This document shows, piece after piece, positions 36,091 through 46,432 of a stretch of DNA of 64,000 nt. The notes below the pieces were generated by a model that had not been told where the DNA came from, searched no databases, and saw only the letters and a program-made list of their open reading frames with translations. The stretch is from Collimonas sp. OK307 (GTDB lineage: Bacteria; Pseudomonadota; Gammaproteobacteria; Burkholderiales; Burkholderiaceae_D): assembly GCF_900113705.1 (NCBI RefSeq), contig NZ_FOQI01000003.1:242979-306978 (forward strand), in the 5' to 3' direction. Every line of letters begins with the position of its first letter. Positions within the stretch are counted from its first letter, which is position 1. A program made the translations under genes and the position numbers.

Positions 36091-38799
36091 ATGCATATAG
36101 CAGTTTTCAGTTGGTTCGGATGGTCTTTACTGTGGTTTACCCCTTTGCTTGTACGCGTGTTCAAAGCGCGCCGATCAGGGATAAACCCGCTCCGCGGCCC
36201 AGGATCGATCCGTTTGTGGCTGGGTACGTTCCTGTTACTTTGCAGCAGTAGTGCATTGGAAGCCATGCTGCGCACACATGAATCGACGCCGCCCGATGGC
36301 GTTCGGCTGGGCTACGCACTGGCACAGGGTTGCATGGCCGTGCTGGGCACCTTCGGCAGTGTGCTGGTGTTGATGGCAATCGGCGTCCTTGCGCTCTCAT
36401 GGCTATTCGGGAGTGAATGGTTGAAATCGTTCGCGCAAAAAACCGCCCTGTTGCAACGATTTTTCCCGCCAAACAAACAGCAGTCCGATGCCTCGCGCGA
36501 ACAGCGGATAGCGCCCGTCGTCACACCTGCCCACTCCGCATCCTGGCCGGCAAGATCGCGCGAAAGTATCGCGGTGCCGCCGCGCAGCAGGAAATCCTGG
36601 CAATTGCCTTCAAGCGCCGATCTGCCTGAAATTCCTGGCAGAAAACAAAGGCAACAAACACTCCCGGCCAAGCGAATTGAGGTGAAAGCCAGCGCCAGAA
36701 GCATGGCGGAATGGGCCACGGTTGAACAGATCATTCCGACGCCGGCAATGCGGGCGCGCGCGCATATGGCGCAGCAGGCACGGAACGCAAGCACAGCGCG
36801 CAAAGACGCGATGCACATGCGCCAGACTGAACGAATCCAGAGTCGCGGTGCGCCGCAGACAACAACCATCAGCACACGTCCCGGCCCCGCTTCTAGCTAT
36901 ACTTCTAGCCATACTCCTGCTTCAATGACAGCGGCGCCCGTCACTTCGATATCAGGTACAACATTTCCCGATCGGCCGGTAACGCTTCCGAGCGAACCGG
37001 GCGGCATGCCAAATACGGTAGCTCCGACGCCCGCGGCAGCGATATCGCCGCTTGCTGCCGGTACCCCGATTTCCCCAATCAATATCATCCATCAGGAAGC
37101 AGTCACATCCGGTTCTGCAGCGGCAAGCCCGCAGCTTCGCGCGGTACCGGTTGCATCACCTGAGATTACGCCCGCCTGTCCTGTTGCAGATAAAGTGGAC
37201 GCCGTTGTTGTGCAAACCGTATTGCAACCATCGATTTCAAGCGAAGTGCCGGCACTGCCGACGAACGTTAGCCATAGCGATAACGAAGCTGATTTCTCGT
37301 TCCGCCCGCTACACGAAGTGCGCATTGATTTGCCCGGGCTCGACTTGCTGGATCCTGCCGTCAACGAACTGATCGACATTCCGCTTGAACGCCTGGCCGA
37401 AACCGGCTTGCTGATCGAGCAGCGCCTGAAGGAATTCAAAGTACCGGTGACCGTGCTGGGTGCCGACGCCGGGCCGGTGATTACACGCTTCGAGGTAGAG
37501 CCGGCGCTTGGTGTGCGCGGCAGCCAGATTGTCGGCCTGATGAAGGATTTGTCGCGCGCATTGGGCCTGACGTCTATCCGGGTGGTGGAAACCATTCCCG
37601 GCAAAACCTGCATGGGTCTTGAGTTACCCAATCCAAAGCGGCAGATGATCCGCCTGTCGGAAATACTGGAGTCGCCAGCCTATCAGGATTCCGCATCGCA
37701 CTTGACGCTAGCCCTGGGTAAAGACATCACCGGCGCTCCGGTGGTAGCCGATCTGGCGCGGGCGCCGCATATGCTGGTGGCCGGCACGACCGGTTCCGGT
37801 AAATCGGTGGCCATCAATGCAATGATTTTGTCGCTGTTGTATAAAGCAACACCGGAAGAAGTGCGCCTTATCATGATCGATCCCAAGATGCTGGAGCTCT
37901 CGGTATACGAGGGCATTCCACATCTGCTGGCGCCGGTGGTCACCGACATGAAACTGGCCTCCAATGCGCTGACCTGGTGCGTGGCCGAGATGGATAAACG
38001 TTACCGTCTCATGTCTGCACTCGGCGTGCGTAACGTGGCAGGATTCAATCAGAAGATCCGCGATGGCGAAATGCGCGGCAAGAAAGTCAGCAATCCGTTC
38101 TCGCTTACTCCGGACGCACCCGAACCACTGTCTACCCTGCCGCTGATCGTCGTGATCATCGACGAGCTGGCGGATCTGATGATGGTAACTGGCAAGAAGA
38201 TCGAAGAACTGATCGCGCGCCTGGCACAGAAAGCCCGGGCGGCTGGCATTCACTTGATTTTGGCTACGCAACGCCCTTCGGTAGATGTCATCACCGGACT
38301 GATCAAAGCCAATATCCCTACCCGGGTGGCGTTCCAGGTATCGTCGAAAATCGATTCCAGGACCATCCTCGACCAGATGGGCGCCGAAGCCCTGCTCGGC
38401 CACGGCGACATGCTTTTCCTGCCGCCAGGGTCCGGCTACCCGCAGCGGGTTCATGGGGCCTTTGTCTCGGATGCAGAAGTGCATCGGGTAGTCGAGCACT
38501 TGAAACAGTTTGGTGAACCTGAATACGAAGAAGCGATTTTAGCCGGCGTGCCTGCCGAGGGTGCCGGCACAGACCTGCTCGGTGATAACCAGGATGTCGA
38601 GGCCGATCCGCTGTACGACGAAGCCGTGGCTTTCGTCGTGCGCACCCGGCGTGCCTCGATTTCATCGGTACAACGGCAGTTCCGCGTCGGCTACAATCGT
38701 GCGGCCCGCCTGGTGGAACAGATGGAAGCCGCCGGGATTGTTTCTTCAGTAGCTACCAACGGCAGTCGTGAAGTACTGACGCCGGTGCAAGCGGAATAA
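36091..38799 (+). CDS. ftsK: FtsK/SpoIIIE-family DNA translocase
   Basis: A 902-residue hexameric DNA pump that moves chromosome ends at the septum. The N-terminal part has about three membrane segments within the first 110 residues ([56 protein letters not shown]). A 300-residue Pro/Ala/Ser/Thr-rich linker follows. The motor has Walker [10 protein letters not shown] (about residues 563-571) and Walker [13 protein letters not shown]. The C-terminal gamma winged helix ([30 protein letters not shown]) reads KOPS sites. A full FtsK usually has four helices, and Burkholderiales often carry two ftsK genes, so this may be the second. ATG 36091 was preferred to TTG 36079. Confidence 0.9.
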   Translation: MHIAVFSWFGWSLLWFTPLLVRVFKARRSGINPLRGPGSIRLWLGTFLLLCSSSALEAMLRTHESTPPDGVRLGYALAQGCMAVLGTFGSVLVLMAIGVLALSWLFGSEWLKSFAQKTALLQRFFPPNKQQSDASREQRIAPVVTPAHSASWPARSRESIAVPPRSRKSWQLPSSADLPEIPGRKQRQQTLPAKRIEVKASARSMAEWATVEQIIPTPAMRARAHMAQQARNASTARKDAMHMRQTERIQSRGAPQTTTISTRPGPASSYTSSHTPASMTAAPVTSISGTTFPDRPVTLPSEPGGMPNTVAPTPAAAISPLAAGTPISPINIIHQEAVTSGSAAASPQLRAVPVASPEITPACPVADKVDAVVVQTVLQPSISSEVPALPTNVSHSDNEADFSFRPLHEVRIDLPGLDLLDPAVNELIDIPLERLAETGLLIEQRLKEFKVPVTVLGADAGPVITRFEVEPALGVRGSQIVGLMKDLSRALGLTSIRVVETIPGKTCMGLELPNPKRQMIRLSEILESPAYQDSASHLTLALGKDITGAPVVADLARAPHMLVAGTTGSGKSVAINAMILSLLYKATPEEVRLIMIDPKMLELSVYEGIPHLLAPVVTDMKLASNALTWCVAEMDKRYRLMSALGVRNVAGFNQKIRDGEMRGKKVSNPFSLTPDAPEPLSTLPLIVVIIDELADLMMVTGKKIEELIARLAQKARAAGIHLILATQRPSVDVITGLIKANIPTRVAFQVSSKIDSRTILDQMGAEALLGHGDMLFLPPGSGYPQRVHGAFVSDAEVHRVVEHLKQFGEPEYEEAILAGVPAEGAGTDLLGDNQDVEADPLYDEAVAFVVRTRRASISSVQRQFRVGYNRAARLVEQMEAAGIVSSVATNGSREVLTPVQAE

Positions 38800-38804
38800 A
38801 TCAA

Positions 38805-39100
38805 TCAAATTTGTAGCGCAGCCCCCAGCGACAGCACATTGTTACCCAAGCCGCCGTTGCCCAGCTGCGCATCGTAGTTGAGATACCAGCCCCAGCGCTT
38901 GTCCACCGCCGTAGTCAAGCCCAGTCCGACCCAGCCGGCATTGCGCGACAAGCCGATCCCCTGCACCGTAAAGCCCGCCGCCGGCGCACCCACATACGCC
39001 GCCCTGAAAGCCAGTCCGGCGTAGGGTGTCAGCCGGGCATCGGCGGATACGTCTGAGATCGCGTCTGAAGTTGCGCCTGGATTCAGGCGCCCACCCTGCC
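38805..39100 (-). pseudogene. Autotransporter beta-barrel remnant (C-terminal end only)
   Basis: The frame reads through about 98 residues of a typical autotransporter barrel end: DARLTPYAGLAFRAAYVG, WVGLGLTTAVDKRWGWYLNYDAQLG and a last strand LSLGAALQI ending in a hydrophobic residue. A TAG stop lies just upstream and there is no start or passenger domain, so this is a 3' fragment of a once larger gene. Its stop is 5 bp from the convergent ftsK stop. Confidence 0.65.
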
Positions 39101-39116
39101 TCTATATAAACCGGGC

Positions 39117-39142
39117 GAAAAAAAAGCCTGGCAAGCCAGGCT
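39117..39142 (-). terminator. Rho-independent terminator of ohr
   Basis: AGCCTGGC pairs perfectly with GCCAGGCT (39125-39142) around two bases; reading on the - strand it is followed by eight T. It lies 55 bp after the ohr stop. Confidence 0.9.
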
Positions 39143-39197
39143 GGGGATGAGGCGTATCTTCCGCCTCTGTCGCTACATCAGAAATGTTTTGTCAGAA

Positions 39198-39623
39198 TTA
39201 CACCAGGGTCAGGGTAACGTCGACATTGCCGCGCGTGGCGTTGGAATATGGGCAAACCTTGTGCGCCTTGTTGACCAGCGCTTCAGCTGCGCCGGCATCC
39301 ATGCCCGGCAAGGAAATTTGCAATTCCACTGCGATGCCAAAGCCGCCAGGAATCACACCGATGCCGACCAGGCCGGTAATCGCCACGTCAGCTGGCAAAG
39401 TGATTTTTTCTTGCGCGGCGACGAATTTCATTGCACCGATGAAGCATGCAGAATAGCCCGCTGCAAACAATTGCTCAGGATTGGTGCCGACACCACCGGC
39501 GCCGCCCAATTCTTTTGGCGTCGTCAATTTAACGTCCAGCACATTGTCGGACGAGATAGCGCGGCCATCACGGCCACCGGTTGCTGTGGCTTGCGCTGTG
39601 TACAAGATATTTTCAACTGACAT
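39198..39623 (-). CDS. ohr: Organic hydroperoxide resistance protein Ohr
   Basis: Ohr is a thiol-dependent peroxidase that reduces fatty-acid and other organic hydroperoxides. The 141-residue OsmC-fold protein carries the two redox cysteines in YSACFIGAM and [15 protein letters not shown], the arrangement that separates Ohr from OsmC. It follows the ohrR regulator on the same strand with 182 bp between them. Confidence 0.95.
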   Translation of the reverse strand: MSVENILYTAQATATGGRDGRAISSDNVLDVKLTTPKELGGAGGVGTNPEQLFAAGYSACFIGAMKFVAAQEKITLPADVAITGLVGIGVIPGGFGIAVELQISLPGMDAGAAEALVNKAHKVCPYSNATRGNVDVTLTLV

Positions 39624-39754
39624 GATTATTTCCTTTAATGGCCGTTGGGGAAATCCTTTGGATCAGACCAGTCGGCCGTACTGACGATCCGGATTAAAAG
39701 ATACAACATTAAAATGACGCAAGAATGAAACGTCAGGCATGACAAAACTTATAC

Positions 39755-39767
39755 GCAATTATATTGC
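39755..39767 (-). promoter_or_regulatory. Candidate OhrR operator upstream of ohr
   Basis: GCAAT-TAT-ATTGC is a 5-bp inverted repeat 132 bp upstream of ohr. The same GCAAT/ATTGC half-sites occur upstream of ohrR. It lies in an AT-rich stretch that probably includes the ohr promoter. Confidence 0.4.
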
Positions 39768-39805
39768 TCGCAACTTATATCAACTGCGAAATCATGCCTC
39801 TATCT

Positions 39806-40291
39806 TCAAGCAATATTACCTGCCATCGCAGCACGTAACCGCTGCAACTCCTTGGTCAGGGCATTCAATTCATCCAGCGAACATTCGGCACTGCAACTCA
39901 CTTGCTGCGGTATCACCTGTGCTTGCTGACGAAGATTTTTACCCGCAGCGGTCAAGCTGACGATTACCTGACGCTCGTCGTGGGAGGCGCGTTGGCGGCG
40001 TAAAAACCCGCTGCTTTCCAGGCGTTTGAGTAGCGGCGTCAAGGTGCCGGAATCCAGGTACAGGCGCTCGCCCAAGGCCGACACGGTCAACTCGTCGCGC
40101 TCCCACAAGGTCAGCAGCACCAGGTACTGCGGATACGTCAGGCCCAATTTCTGCAACAGCGGCTTGTAAATCTTGGTCATGGTCAGCGATGCCGAATACA
40201 ACGCAAAGCACAACTGATTATCCAGCAGCAGGCTTTCCGGCCCGAATGACTCGGACGGGATGCTTGCGGTTGGTTGTTTGCTGGTTTCCAT
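39806..40291 (-). CDS. ohrR: MarR-family organic hydroperoxide sensor OhrR
   Basis: A 161-residue MarR-type repressor of ohr. The N-terminal reactive cysteine is in [12 protein letters not shown], the conserved OhrR position. The winged helix is [25 protein letters not shown] with wing [12 protein letters not shown]. Two more cysteines near the C-terminus (SCSAECS) suggest the two-cysteine type, inactivated by an intersubunit disulfide as in Xanthomonas. The ATG at 40291 was chosen because residues before METSKQP are not family-like. Confidence 0.92.
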   Translation of the reverse strand: METSKQPTASIPSESFGPESLLLDNQLCFALYSASLTMTKIYKPLLQKLGLTYPQYLVLLTLWERDELTVSALGERLYLDSGTLTPLLKRLESSGFLRRQRASHDERQVIVSLTAAGKNLRQQAQVIPQQVSCSAECSLDELNALTKELQRLRAAMAGNIA

Positions 40292-40320
40292 TAATTGAAT
40301 ATTACATAGCTCGAAATTAA

Positions 40321-40332
40321 ATTGCAAGCAAT
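40321..40332 (-). promoter_or_regulatory. Candidate OhrR operator upstream of ohrR
   Basis: ATTGC-AA-GCAAT is a perfect 5-bp inverted repeat, 30 bp before the ohrR start, with an overlapping near-palindrome GCAATCTAGTTTGC next to it. The half-sites match those before ohr, which suggests autoregulation. Confidence 0.45.
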
Positions 40333-40407
40333 CTAGTTTGCATTTATAACTATCGCCGGGATTGCTATCAGCTATGCCCGGCGACTTGCGCTCGCTCATC
40401 GCCCCAC

Positions 40408-42024
40408 TTACACGCTCATATTACCCAAGGTGCTGGCCCGATAAGCCGCGACGAAGGTATCGAAATCACCGGTCTGGCTACGTTCCAGGCTCTCCTGTTC
40501 GGACAGCGACGTGGCGGCCAGGGTGTCGAAATAATTGCGTTCCTCCGGGCTCGGAGGATGCGCCAGGAAATAAGCCGCATGTGCCTTGCTTTGGCGCAGT
40601 GCGAAGCTGGCAAACGATTCCTTGTTCTGCTGCAGGATAGACAACACTTGCGCCGATGGTGTCAGTTCAACCTGATCCAGCTTGAGGCTTTGTTTTGCCA
40701 GCGACGCGGCATGGGCGCCATCGCTGCGTTGGGCGTCGAGCAAGACCGCAGCCGCGCCGATCCGCTCCAGCAATTCCTTGCCCCAGACTTGCAAGCCGAC
40801 CGGATTGCCGTCACGCCGCAATTGCAATCCGGGACGCCGTCCCTCTTTCACCGCACGCGAGAAATTCTCGGTGTTTTCCAGGCTCTCCTCGTCACTGGTC
40901 AGCGGGCTGTCATCCAGTGCGCAGAACAACAGGAAAGCGTCGAGGAAGCGCGAAGTTTCCAGGTTGATGCCCATCGGCTCGAATGGATCGATGTCCATGC
41001 AACGTACTTCGATGTATTGCACGCCGCGCGCCGAGAGCGCCTGGATCGGCCGTTCACCGGAATTGATCACGCGTTTCGGCCGGATCGTCGAGTAGTACTC
41101 GTTTTCGATCTGCAGGATATTGGTATTGATTTGCACCCACTCGCCGTCGCGATGGGTGCCGATTGCTTCATACGGCGGGTAAGGCTGGCTGACCGCCCGT
41201 GCCAGGCTCTTGATGTAGCTGTCGAGGCTGTTGAACTGCGGCGTCAGGCGAGCCTGGGCTTCGCTGGTGTAACCGAGGTCGCTCATGCGCAGGCTGGTGG
41301 CGTACGGCAGGTACAAGGTATCTTTGTCCAGTTGCTCCAGGCGATGCTGGCGGCCGTCGAGGAAACAGGTCGACAGGGCCGGCGATGCACCGAACAGATA
41401 CATCAGCAGCCAGCTGTAGCGGCGAAAATTGCGCACCGTCGCGATATAACTTTCCGATTGAAAATGCACCGCCGTACCATTGGCGCCCTCAGCTTCCTGC
41501 AAGACCTGCCACAGCCCTTCCGCCAGCGAATAGTTGTAATGGATGCCGGCGATGCATTGCATGCGCTTGCCGTAACGCAGCGCCAGGCCACGCCGGTAGA
41601 CGTGCTTCAGCATGCCCATGTGCGATGTGCCGTACCAGGCGATCGGAATCTGCTCTTCCGCCGGCAGATGGGCCGGCATCGACTGGCTCCAGAGTAATTC
41701 ATCGCCCAGCTTCGAATAGACGAACCGATGGATCACATCCAGCTCGGCCAGCGCCGTTGCGATGTCGTGCTCGGCGGGAGTAATGAATTCAAGAAGCGAT
41801 TCCGAATAATCGGTCGTGATCTGCGGCTGCGTCAGCGCCGAGCCCAGCGCGCGCGGATGCGGTGTCAGGGCCAGCCGGCCGTTGCCGTCAACCCGCAATG
41901 TTTCTCTCTCGATGCCGCGCAAACCCTGGCCTAGCAAGCCGCGATGCTGCTCTTGCCCTAGCAGCGCCAGCCGGCGAGTGTAATGATCAGTCAATTCAGC
42001 ATCCTTTGTTGTCAAATTCATCAT
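40408..42024 (-). CDS. gshA: Glutamate-cysteine ligase, E. coli type
   Basis: GshA makes gamma-glutamylcysteine, the first step of glutathione synthesis. The 538-residue protein shows the class I signature: [12 protein letters not shown] near the start, [33 protein letters not shown], and [11 protein letters not shown]. Two consecutive ATG codons at 42024 and 42021 are possible starts, and an ATG 30 bp earlier is also in frame. It is divergent from folD. No gshB lies within the window. Confidence 0.95.
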   Translation of the reverse strand: MMNLTTKDAELTDHYTRRLALLGQEQHRGLLGQGLRGIERETLRVDGNGRLALTPHPRALGSALTQPQITTDYSESLLEFITPAEHDIATALAELDVIHRFVYSKLGDELLWSQSMPAHLPAEEQIPIAWYGTSHMGMLKHVYRRGLALRYGKRMQCIAGIHYNYSLAEGLWQVLQEAEGANGTAVHFQSESYIATVRNFRRYSWLLMYLFGASPALSTCFLDGRQHRLEQLDKDTLYLPYATSLRMSDLGYTSEAQARLTPQFNSLDSYIKSLARAVSQPYPPYEAIGTHRDGEWVQINTNILQIENEYYSTIRPKRVINSGERPIQALSARGVQYIEVRCMDIDPFEPMGINLETSRFLDAFLLFCALDDSPLTSDEESLENTENFSRAVKEGRRPGLQLRRDGNPVGLQVWGKELLERIGAAAVLLDAQRSDGAHAASLAKQSLKLDQVELTPSAQVLSILQQNKESFASFALRQSKAHAAYFLAHPPSPEERNYFDTLAATSLSEQESLERSQTGDFDTFVAAYRASTLGNMSV

Positions 42025-42293
42025 CTTGGGCTCTTTGGCCTTTGGTGATTTCATGATTTCGTGATTTTTGATTTCGCGACGTTATTGCTGCCCGTAACTC
42101 GGGTCGTAGAAGGCGAGAATAGCCGAAAATGAAAGAACGCGTTGGATGTCGCCCGGAGCACAATCGGCAGGTGAAAATCGCACTGGCCTCTAGCTTGCCC
42201 ACACTGTATTTTATCAAATAGGCAATCCTCGGTAAATTTGCAAGAATCCGCAAGGAACTCGCTGTCGGTGCAAACTTATGGGGGCGCACCCCT

Positions 42294-42299
42294 TATAAT
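42294..42299 (+). promoter_or_regulatory. -10 box of folD
   Basis: A perfect TATAAT lies 33 bp before the folD start, preceded by a GGGGCGCACCCC dyad (42281-42292). No convincing -35 was found. Confidence 0.5.
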
Positions 42300-42331
42300 C
42301 CTGCTTTGCTTTCAATTTTCACGCCACCACT

Positions 42332-43177
42332 ATGCCAGCTCAACTGATTGACGGAAACCTCCTTTCAAAACAACTGCGCGCCGATGTCGCCAAGCGCGCC
42401 GCCGCACTGACCGCACAGGGCAAGCAGCCTGGCCTGGCGGTGATCCTGGTCGGCGACAGCCCGGCTTCGCAGGTGTATGTGCGCAACAAGGTCAAGGCCT
42501 GCGAAGACAACGGTTTGTATTCGGTGCTGGAGAAATACGATGCGGACCTGACCGAAGCGGCCCTGCTGGCGCGTATCGATGCCTTGAATCACGATCCGAA
42601 AATCAACGGCATCCTGGTGCAATTGCCGTTGCCGGCCCACATCGACGCCCACAAGGTGATCGAAGCCATCGCCGCTGAAAAAGACGTTGACGGCTTCCAT
42701 ATCAGCAACGCCGGCCTGTTGATGACTGGCCAGCCGCTGTTCCGCCCGTGTACGCCTTACGGCGTGATGAAAATGCTGGAATCGGTCAACTTCCCGGTGC
42801 GCGGCGCCCATGCTGTAGTCGTCGGCGCCTCGAATATCGTCGGCAAGCCGCAAGCCATGCTGCTGTTGCAAGCTGGCGCCACTGTCACTATCTGTAATTC
42901 GAAGACGCGCGACCTCGGGCTGCATACCCGCATGGCCGATATCCTGGTGGTGGCTACCGGTAAACGCAATATCGTTACCGCCGACATGGTCAAGCCCGGC
43001 GCGGCCGTAATCGACGTCGGCATGAACCGCGACGATAACGGCAAGCTGTGCGGCGATGTCGATTTCGACAACGCCAAGGAAGTCGCCGGTTACATCACCC
43101 CGGTTCCAGGCGGCGTCGGTCCGATGACCATCACCATGTTGTTGGTCAACACCATCGAAGCCGCAGAAAGAATGTAA
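42332..43177 (+). CDS. folD: Bifunctional methylene-THF dehydrogenase/methenyl-THF cyclohydrolase
   Basis: FolD interconverts 5,10-methylene- and 10-formyl-tetrahydrofolate with NADP. The 281-residue protein has the catalytic lysine in [29 protein letters not shown], the NADP site [12 protein letters not shown], and the C-terminal [10 protein letters not shown]. It starts an apparent two-gene unit with the M3 peptidase, whose ATG comes 5 bp after the folD stop. Confidence 0.97.
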   Translation: MPAQLIDGNLLSKQLRADVAKRAAALTAQGKQPGLAVILVGDSPASQVYVRNKVKACEDNGLYSVLEKYDADLTEAALLARIDALNHDPKINGILVQLPLPAHIDAHKVIEAIAAEKDVDGFHISNAGLLMTGQPLFRPCTPYGVMKMLESVNFPVRGAHAVVVGASNIVGKPQAMLLLQAGATVTICNSKTRDLGLHTRMADILVVATGKRNIVTADMVKPGAAVIDVGMNRDDNGKLCGDVDFDNAKEVAGYITPVPGGVGPMTITMLLVNTIEAAERM

Positions 43178-43182
43178 TTGCA

Positions 43183-45261
43183 ATGACATCTACCGCTATC
43201 AACGCCAGCAATCCCCTGCTCGACTTTACCGGCCTGGCCAAGTTCGACAAAATCACGCCAGCCGACATCACGCCGGCGATTGTCGCGCTGCTCAAGCAGG
43301 CGCATACCGTTGTCGCCCTGCTGGAAGCGTCGACCGATGCCGTCACCTGGGACAACTTTGTCGTCCCGCTGGAGCACGTGACCGAAAAATTAGGCCGGGC
43401 GTGGGGCATTGTCAGCCATTTGAATGCGGTAGCGGATACACCTGAATTGCGTGCCGCGTACAACGAAAACCAGCCGAAACTGATCGAGTTCTGGACTGCA
43501 CTGGCGCAAAACCTGGCCTTGTTCGATAAGTACAAAGCCATCAAGAACAACCTCGATTTCGCCGACCTGTCGGCGGCGCGGCGCAAGATAGTCAACAACG
43601 CGCTACGCGATTTCAGGCTGGGCGGTGCAGAACTGCCACCGGCCAAGAAGACCCGTTTCGCCGAAATCCAGGAAAAACACGCAGCCCTCACCACCAGGTT
43701 TTCGGAAAACATTCTCGACGCCACCAACGCCTACGGCTTGTTTGTCAGCGACGAGGCCGAATTGGCAGGCCTGCCGGACGACGTGCGCCAGGCCGCGCGC
43801 GCCGCTGCCGAGCAGGATGGCAAGCCCGGGTATAAATTTACGCTGCACTTCCCGTCTTATTTTCCGATCCTGCAATATGCGGACAACCGCGCCTTGCGTG
43901 AAAAAATCTACCGCGCCAATGCGACCAAGGCATCCGAACTGGGTGAAAAGCCGGAATGGGACAACAGCGCCAACATTGTCGAGATCCTGCGCTTGCGCAA
44001 TGAAGAAGCGAAACTGCTGGGCTTCAAGAATTATGCCGAGCTGTCGCTGGTGCCTAAGATGGCAAAGACGCCTGCCGAGGTGATGCATTTTCTGGAAGAC
44101 CTGGGCCAGCGCGCGCGCCCGTTTGCAGAGCAGGATCTGGCCGAGCTGCGCGCCTTCGCCGCAGAACAGCTGGGGCTGGCCTCGCTGGAAGCCTGGGACC
44201 TGGCCTATACCGCCGAAAAACTGCGCGAGCAGCGCTACGCTTTTTCCGAGCAAGAAGTGAAACAGTATTTCCCGGAACCGGTGGTGGTCGCAGGCTTGTT
44301 CCAACTGGTGCAGAAATTGTTTTCCGTCGACATCAGCGCCGACCAGGCCGCGGTGTGGCATCCGGACGTCAAGTTTTTCCGGATTCAAAAAGACGGCAAG
44401 CTGATCGGCCAGTTCTATCTGGACCTGTATGCCCGCAACGGCAAGCGTGGCGGCGCATGGATGGACGATGCACGCGCCCGGCGCCGCCTTGGCAGCGAAA
44501 TACAGACCCCGATTGCTTACCTGACCTGTAATTTCACCGCCCCGGCAGTGGTTGACGGCGTCGCCAAACCGGCTTTGTTTACGCATGACGAAGTGATCAC
44601 CCTGTTCCACGAATTCGGCCACGGCTTGCATCACATGCTGACCCGGGTTGACGAGATCGGCGTGTCCGGCATTTCCGGCGTCGAATGGGATGCGGTCGAA
44701 TTGCCTTCGCAGTTCATGGAAAACTTTTGCTGGGAATGGGAAGTCTTGCAGCACATGACATCCGAGGCGGAAAGCGGCGAGCCCTTGCCGCGTGCGCTGT
44801 ACGACAAGATGATCGCCGCCAAGAATTTCCAGTCGGGCCTGCAAACCCTGCGCCAGGTTGAGTTTTCGTTGTTCGACATGCGCTTGCATGACGATTATGA
44901 TCCGTATGGCAGCCAAAGCGTGCAAGACGTAATCAACCAGGTACGCGCCGGGATCGCGGTCATCAACCCGCCGCCGTTCAATCGCTTCCAGCATTCTTTC
45001 GGCCACATTTTCGCCGGTGGCTACGCCGCCGGTTATTACAGTTACAAGTGGGCTGAAGTATTGTCGGCCGATGCGTATAGCGCGTTTGAAGAAGCGGCTT
45101 CGCACGGCGGGAATGTGGTGTCGGCCGAGACCGGCAGAAAATTCCACGACGAAATCCTGGCCGTCGGCGGCTCGCGTCCGGCGCTGGAATCTTTCAAGGC
45201 ATTCCGCGGACGCGAACCAAGCATCGACGCCCTGCTGCGGCATAGCGGCATGGCGGCATAA
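43183..45261 (+). CDS. prlC: M3-family oligopeptidase A
   Basis: A 692-residue cytoplasmic zinc peptidase that degrades short peptides, including cleaved signal peptides. The active site is HEFGHGLHHML with the downstream glutamate in SGVEWDAVELPSQ and an HSFGHIFAGGYAAGYYSY block. Length matches E. coli OpdA (680). The frame is open 45 codons upstream into folD; the ATG at 43183 is chosen because it immediately follows the folD stop and the family sequence begins there. Confidence 0.94.
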   Translation: MTSTAINASNPLLDFTGLAKFDKITPADITPAIVALLKQAHTVVALLEASTDAVTWDNFVVPLEHVTEKLGRAWGIVSHLNAVADTPELRAAYNENQPKLIEFWTALAQNLALFDKYKAIKNNLDFADLSAARRKIVNNALRDFRLGGAELPPAKKTRFAEIQEKHAALTTRFSENILDATNAYGLFVSDEAELAGLPDDVRQAARAAAEQDGKPGYKFTLHFPSYFPILQYADNRALREKIYRANATKASELGEKPEWDNSANIVEILRLRNEEAKLLGFKNYAELSLVPKMAKTPAEVMHFLEDLGQRARPFAEQDLAELRAFAAEQLGLASLEAWDLAYTAEKLREQRYAFSEQEVKQYFPEPVVVAGLFQLVQKLFSVDISADQAAVWHPDVKFFRIQKDGKLIGQFYLDLYARNGKRGGAWMDDARARRRLGSEIQTPIAYLTCNFTAPAVVDGVAKPALFTHDEVITLFHEFGHGLHHMLTRVDEIGVSGISGVEWDAVELPSQFMENFCWEWEVLQHMTSEAESGEPLPRALYDKMIAAKNFQSGLQTLRQVEFSLFDMRLHDDYDPYGSQSVQDVINQVRAGIAVINPPPFNRFQHSFGHIFAGGYAAGYYSYKWAEVLSADAYSAFEEAASHGGNVVSAETGRKFHDEILAVGGSRPALESFKAFRGREPSIDALLRHSGMAA

Positions 45262-45345
45262 CAACCATAGGCACAGTACAAATACAGTACGGACGCAGGT
45301 AAACCTTCGCCGCAGGTCGGCGATTCTTACAACGAGGGGAAGAGG

Positions 45346-45969
45346 ATGAAGGTTGGGATGAAATTCGCTGCAATGTTTTTTCTGCTGATGTCGGCCGCTA
45401 GCGTACAGGCGCAACTGTATAAATCCACCGGCCCGGATGGCAAGGTCACTTATAGTGATACACCGCCGGCCGCCGGCAAGGCGATAGCGCAAAAAACCGT
45501 TGCCGGCAGTGGTGGCGACAGTAGCGACGGCCTGCCATATGAACTGGCGCTGGCGGTGAAAAACCATCCTGTCACCCTGTATAGTGCGGAAAAATGCATC
45601 CCCTGCGACGATGGCCGCAAAATGCTGAACGAACGCGGCATTCCGTTCAGCGAAAAAACCGTGAAGAGCAATGAAGACATTGCTGCGTTACACAAGATCA
45701 CGAAGGGCGACCAGCTGCCCGTGCTGACCGTTGGCGGCAACCAGGAAAGCGCCTTCTCTGCTGCAGCCTGGGGCACCGCGCTGACGGCAGCCGGCTACCC
45801 GGAAAGCAACCGTTTGCCAAAAACTTATCGCAATGCAGCGCCGGTAGCCGCCGCACCAGGCGCCGCCTCACCGGGTAAATCGGCAGCTCCGGCCATCGGC
45901 AGCACCACCAACAACAACGGCGACGCATTGCCGGCGGCAGGCAACGCGCCTCCCGGTTTCCGCTTTTAA
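45346..45969 (+). CDS. DUF4124/glutaredoxin-like periplasmic protein
   Basis: A 207-residue exported protein with a signal peptide (cleavage after SVQA). It has an N-terminal DUF4124-type segment (QLYKSTGPDGKVTYSDTPP) and then a glutaredoxin-like fold with the redox pair CIPC (YSAEKCIPCDDGRKML) and the cis-proline segment DQLPVLTVGG. The C-terminal 40 residues are Ala/Pro-rich and probably disordered. The start has a strong GAGGGG site. It could help disulfide exchange in the periplasm; no partner is identified. Confidence 0.75.
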   Translation: MKVGMKFAAMFFLLMSAASVQAQLYKSTGPDGKVTYSDTPPAAGKAIAQKTVAGSGGDSSDGLPYELALAVKNHPVTLYSAEKCIPCDDGRKMLNERGIPFSEKTVKSNEDIAALHKITKGDQLPVLTVGGNQESAFSAAAWGTALTAAGYPESNRLPKTYRNAAPVAAAPGAASPGKSAAPAIGSTTNNNGDALPAAGNAPPGFRF

Positions 45970-45996
45970 GACATTGCCGCCCCACTATTATTACTC

Positions 45997-46422
45997 ATGA
46001 CGCAAATCGACTTTCACACCAATATCTCGGACAAATTTCTGTACACCTGCCGACTGGTGCGCAAAGCCCGCATGGCACAACGCCAGATCGTCATATTGAG
46101 CAGTAATGCCGAGGACCTGGCGACGCTTGACCAGGCGCTCTGGACATTCTCCGAGCACGACTTCCTGCCGCACGTCAGGGCCGGCGACCCTCTGGCGGCG
46201 CAAACCCCGGTGATCCTGGCCGCCGACGAAGAAACCGAGTGGCCGCATCACCAGATCCTGGTCAACCTGTCCGGCAGGACGCCACTGCATTTCGCCCGCT
46301 TCGAAAGAATGTTCGAAATCATCTCGCTGGCTGAAGAAGACAAGGCCGGCGGACGCGAGCGCTATCGTTTTTACCAGCAACGCGGCTATCCGCTGACCCA
46401 CTTTGTTGCTGACAATGTTTGA
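45997..46422 (+). CDS. holC: DNA polymerase III chi subunit
   Basis: HolC links the clamp loader to SSB. The 141-residue protein opens with TQIDFHTNISDKFLYTCRLVRKA and has the family's LWTFSEHDFLPH and a C-terminal RFYQQRGYPLTHF. In many proteobacteria it lies between pepA and valS; here neither is present, and the next gene is a small hypothetical gene 10 bp on. Confidence 0.9.
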   Translation: MTQIDFHTNISDKFLYTCRLVRKARMAQRQIVILSSNAEDLATLDQALWTFSEHDFLPHVRAGDPLAAQTPVILAADEETEWPHHQILVNLSGRTPLHFARFERMFEIISLAEEDKAGGRERYRFYQQRGYPLTHFVADNV

Positions 46423-46432
46423 GGAATCTGTA

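Noticed and set aside
42830..42856. Apparent substitution in the FolD NADP motif (GASNIVGKP rather than GRSNIVGKP)
   Set aside because: Alanine at this position is also found in E. coli FolD, so it is normal family variation.
43603..45567. A 654-codon - strand frame opposite the M3 peptidase gene
   Set aside because: Antisense shadow of the peptidase gene; no start signal or recognisable domain.
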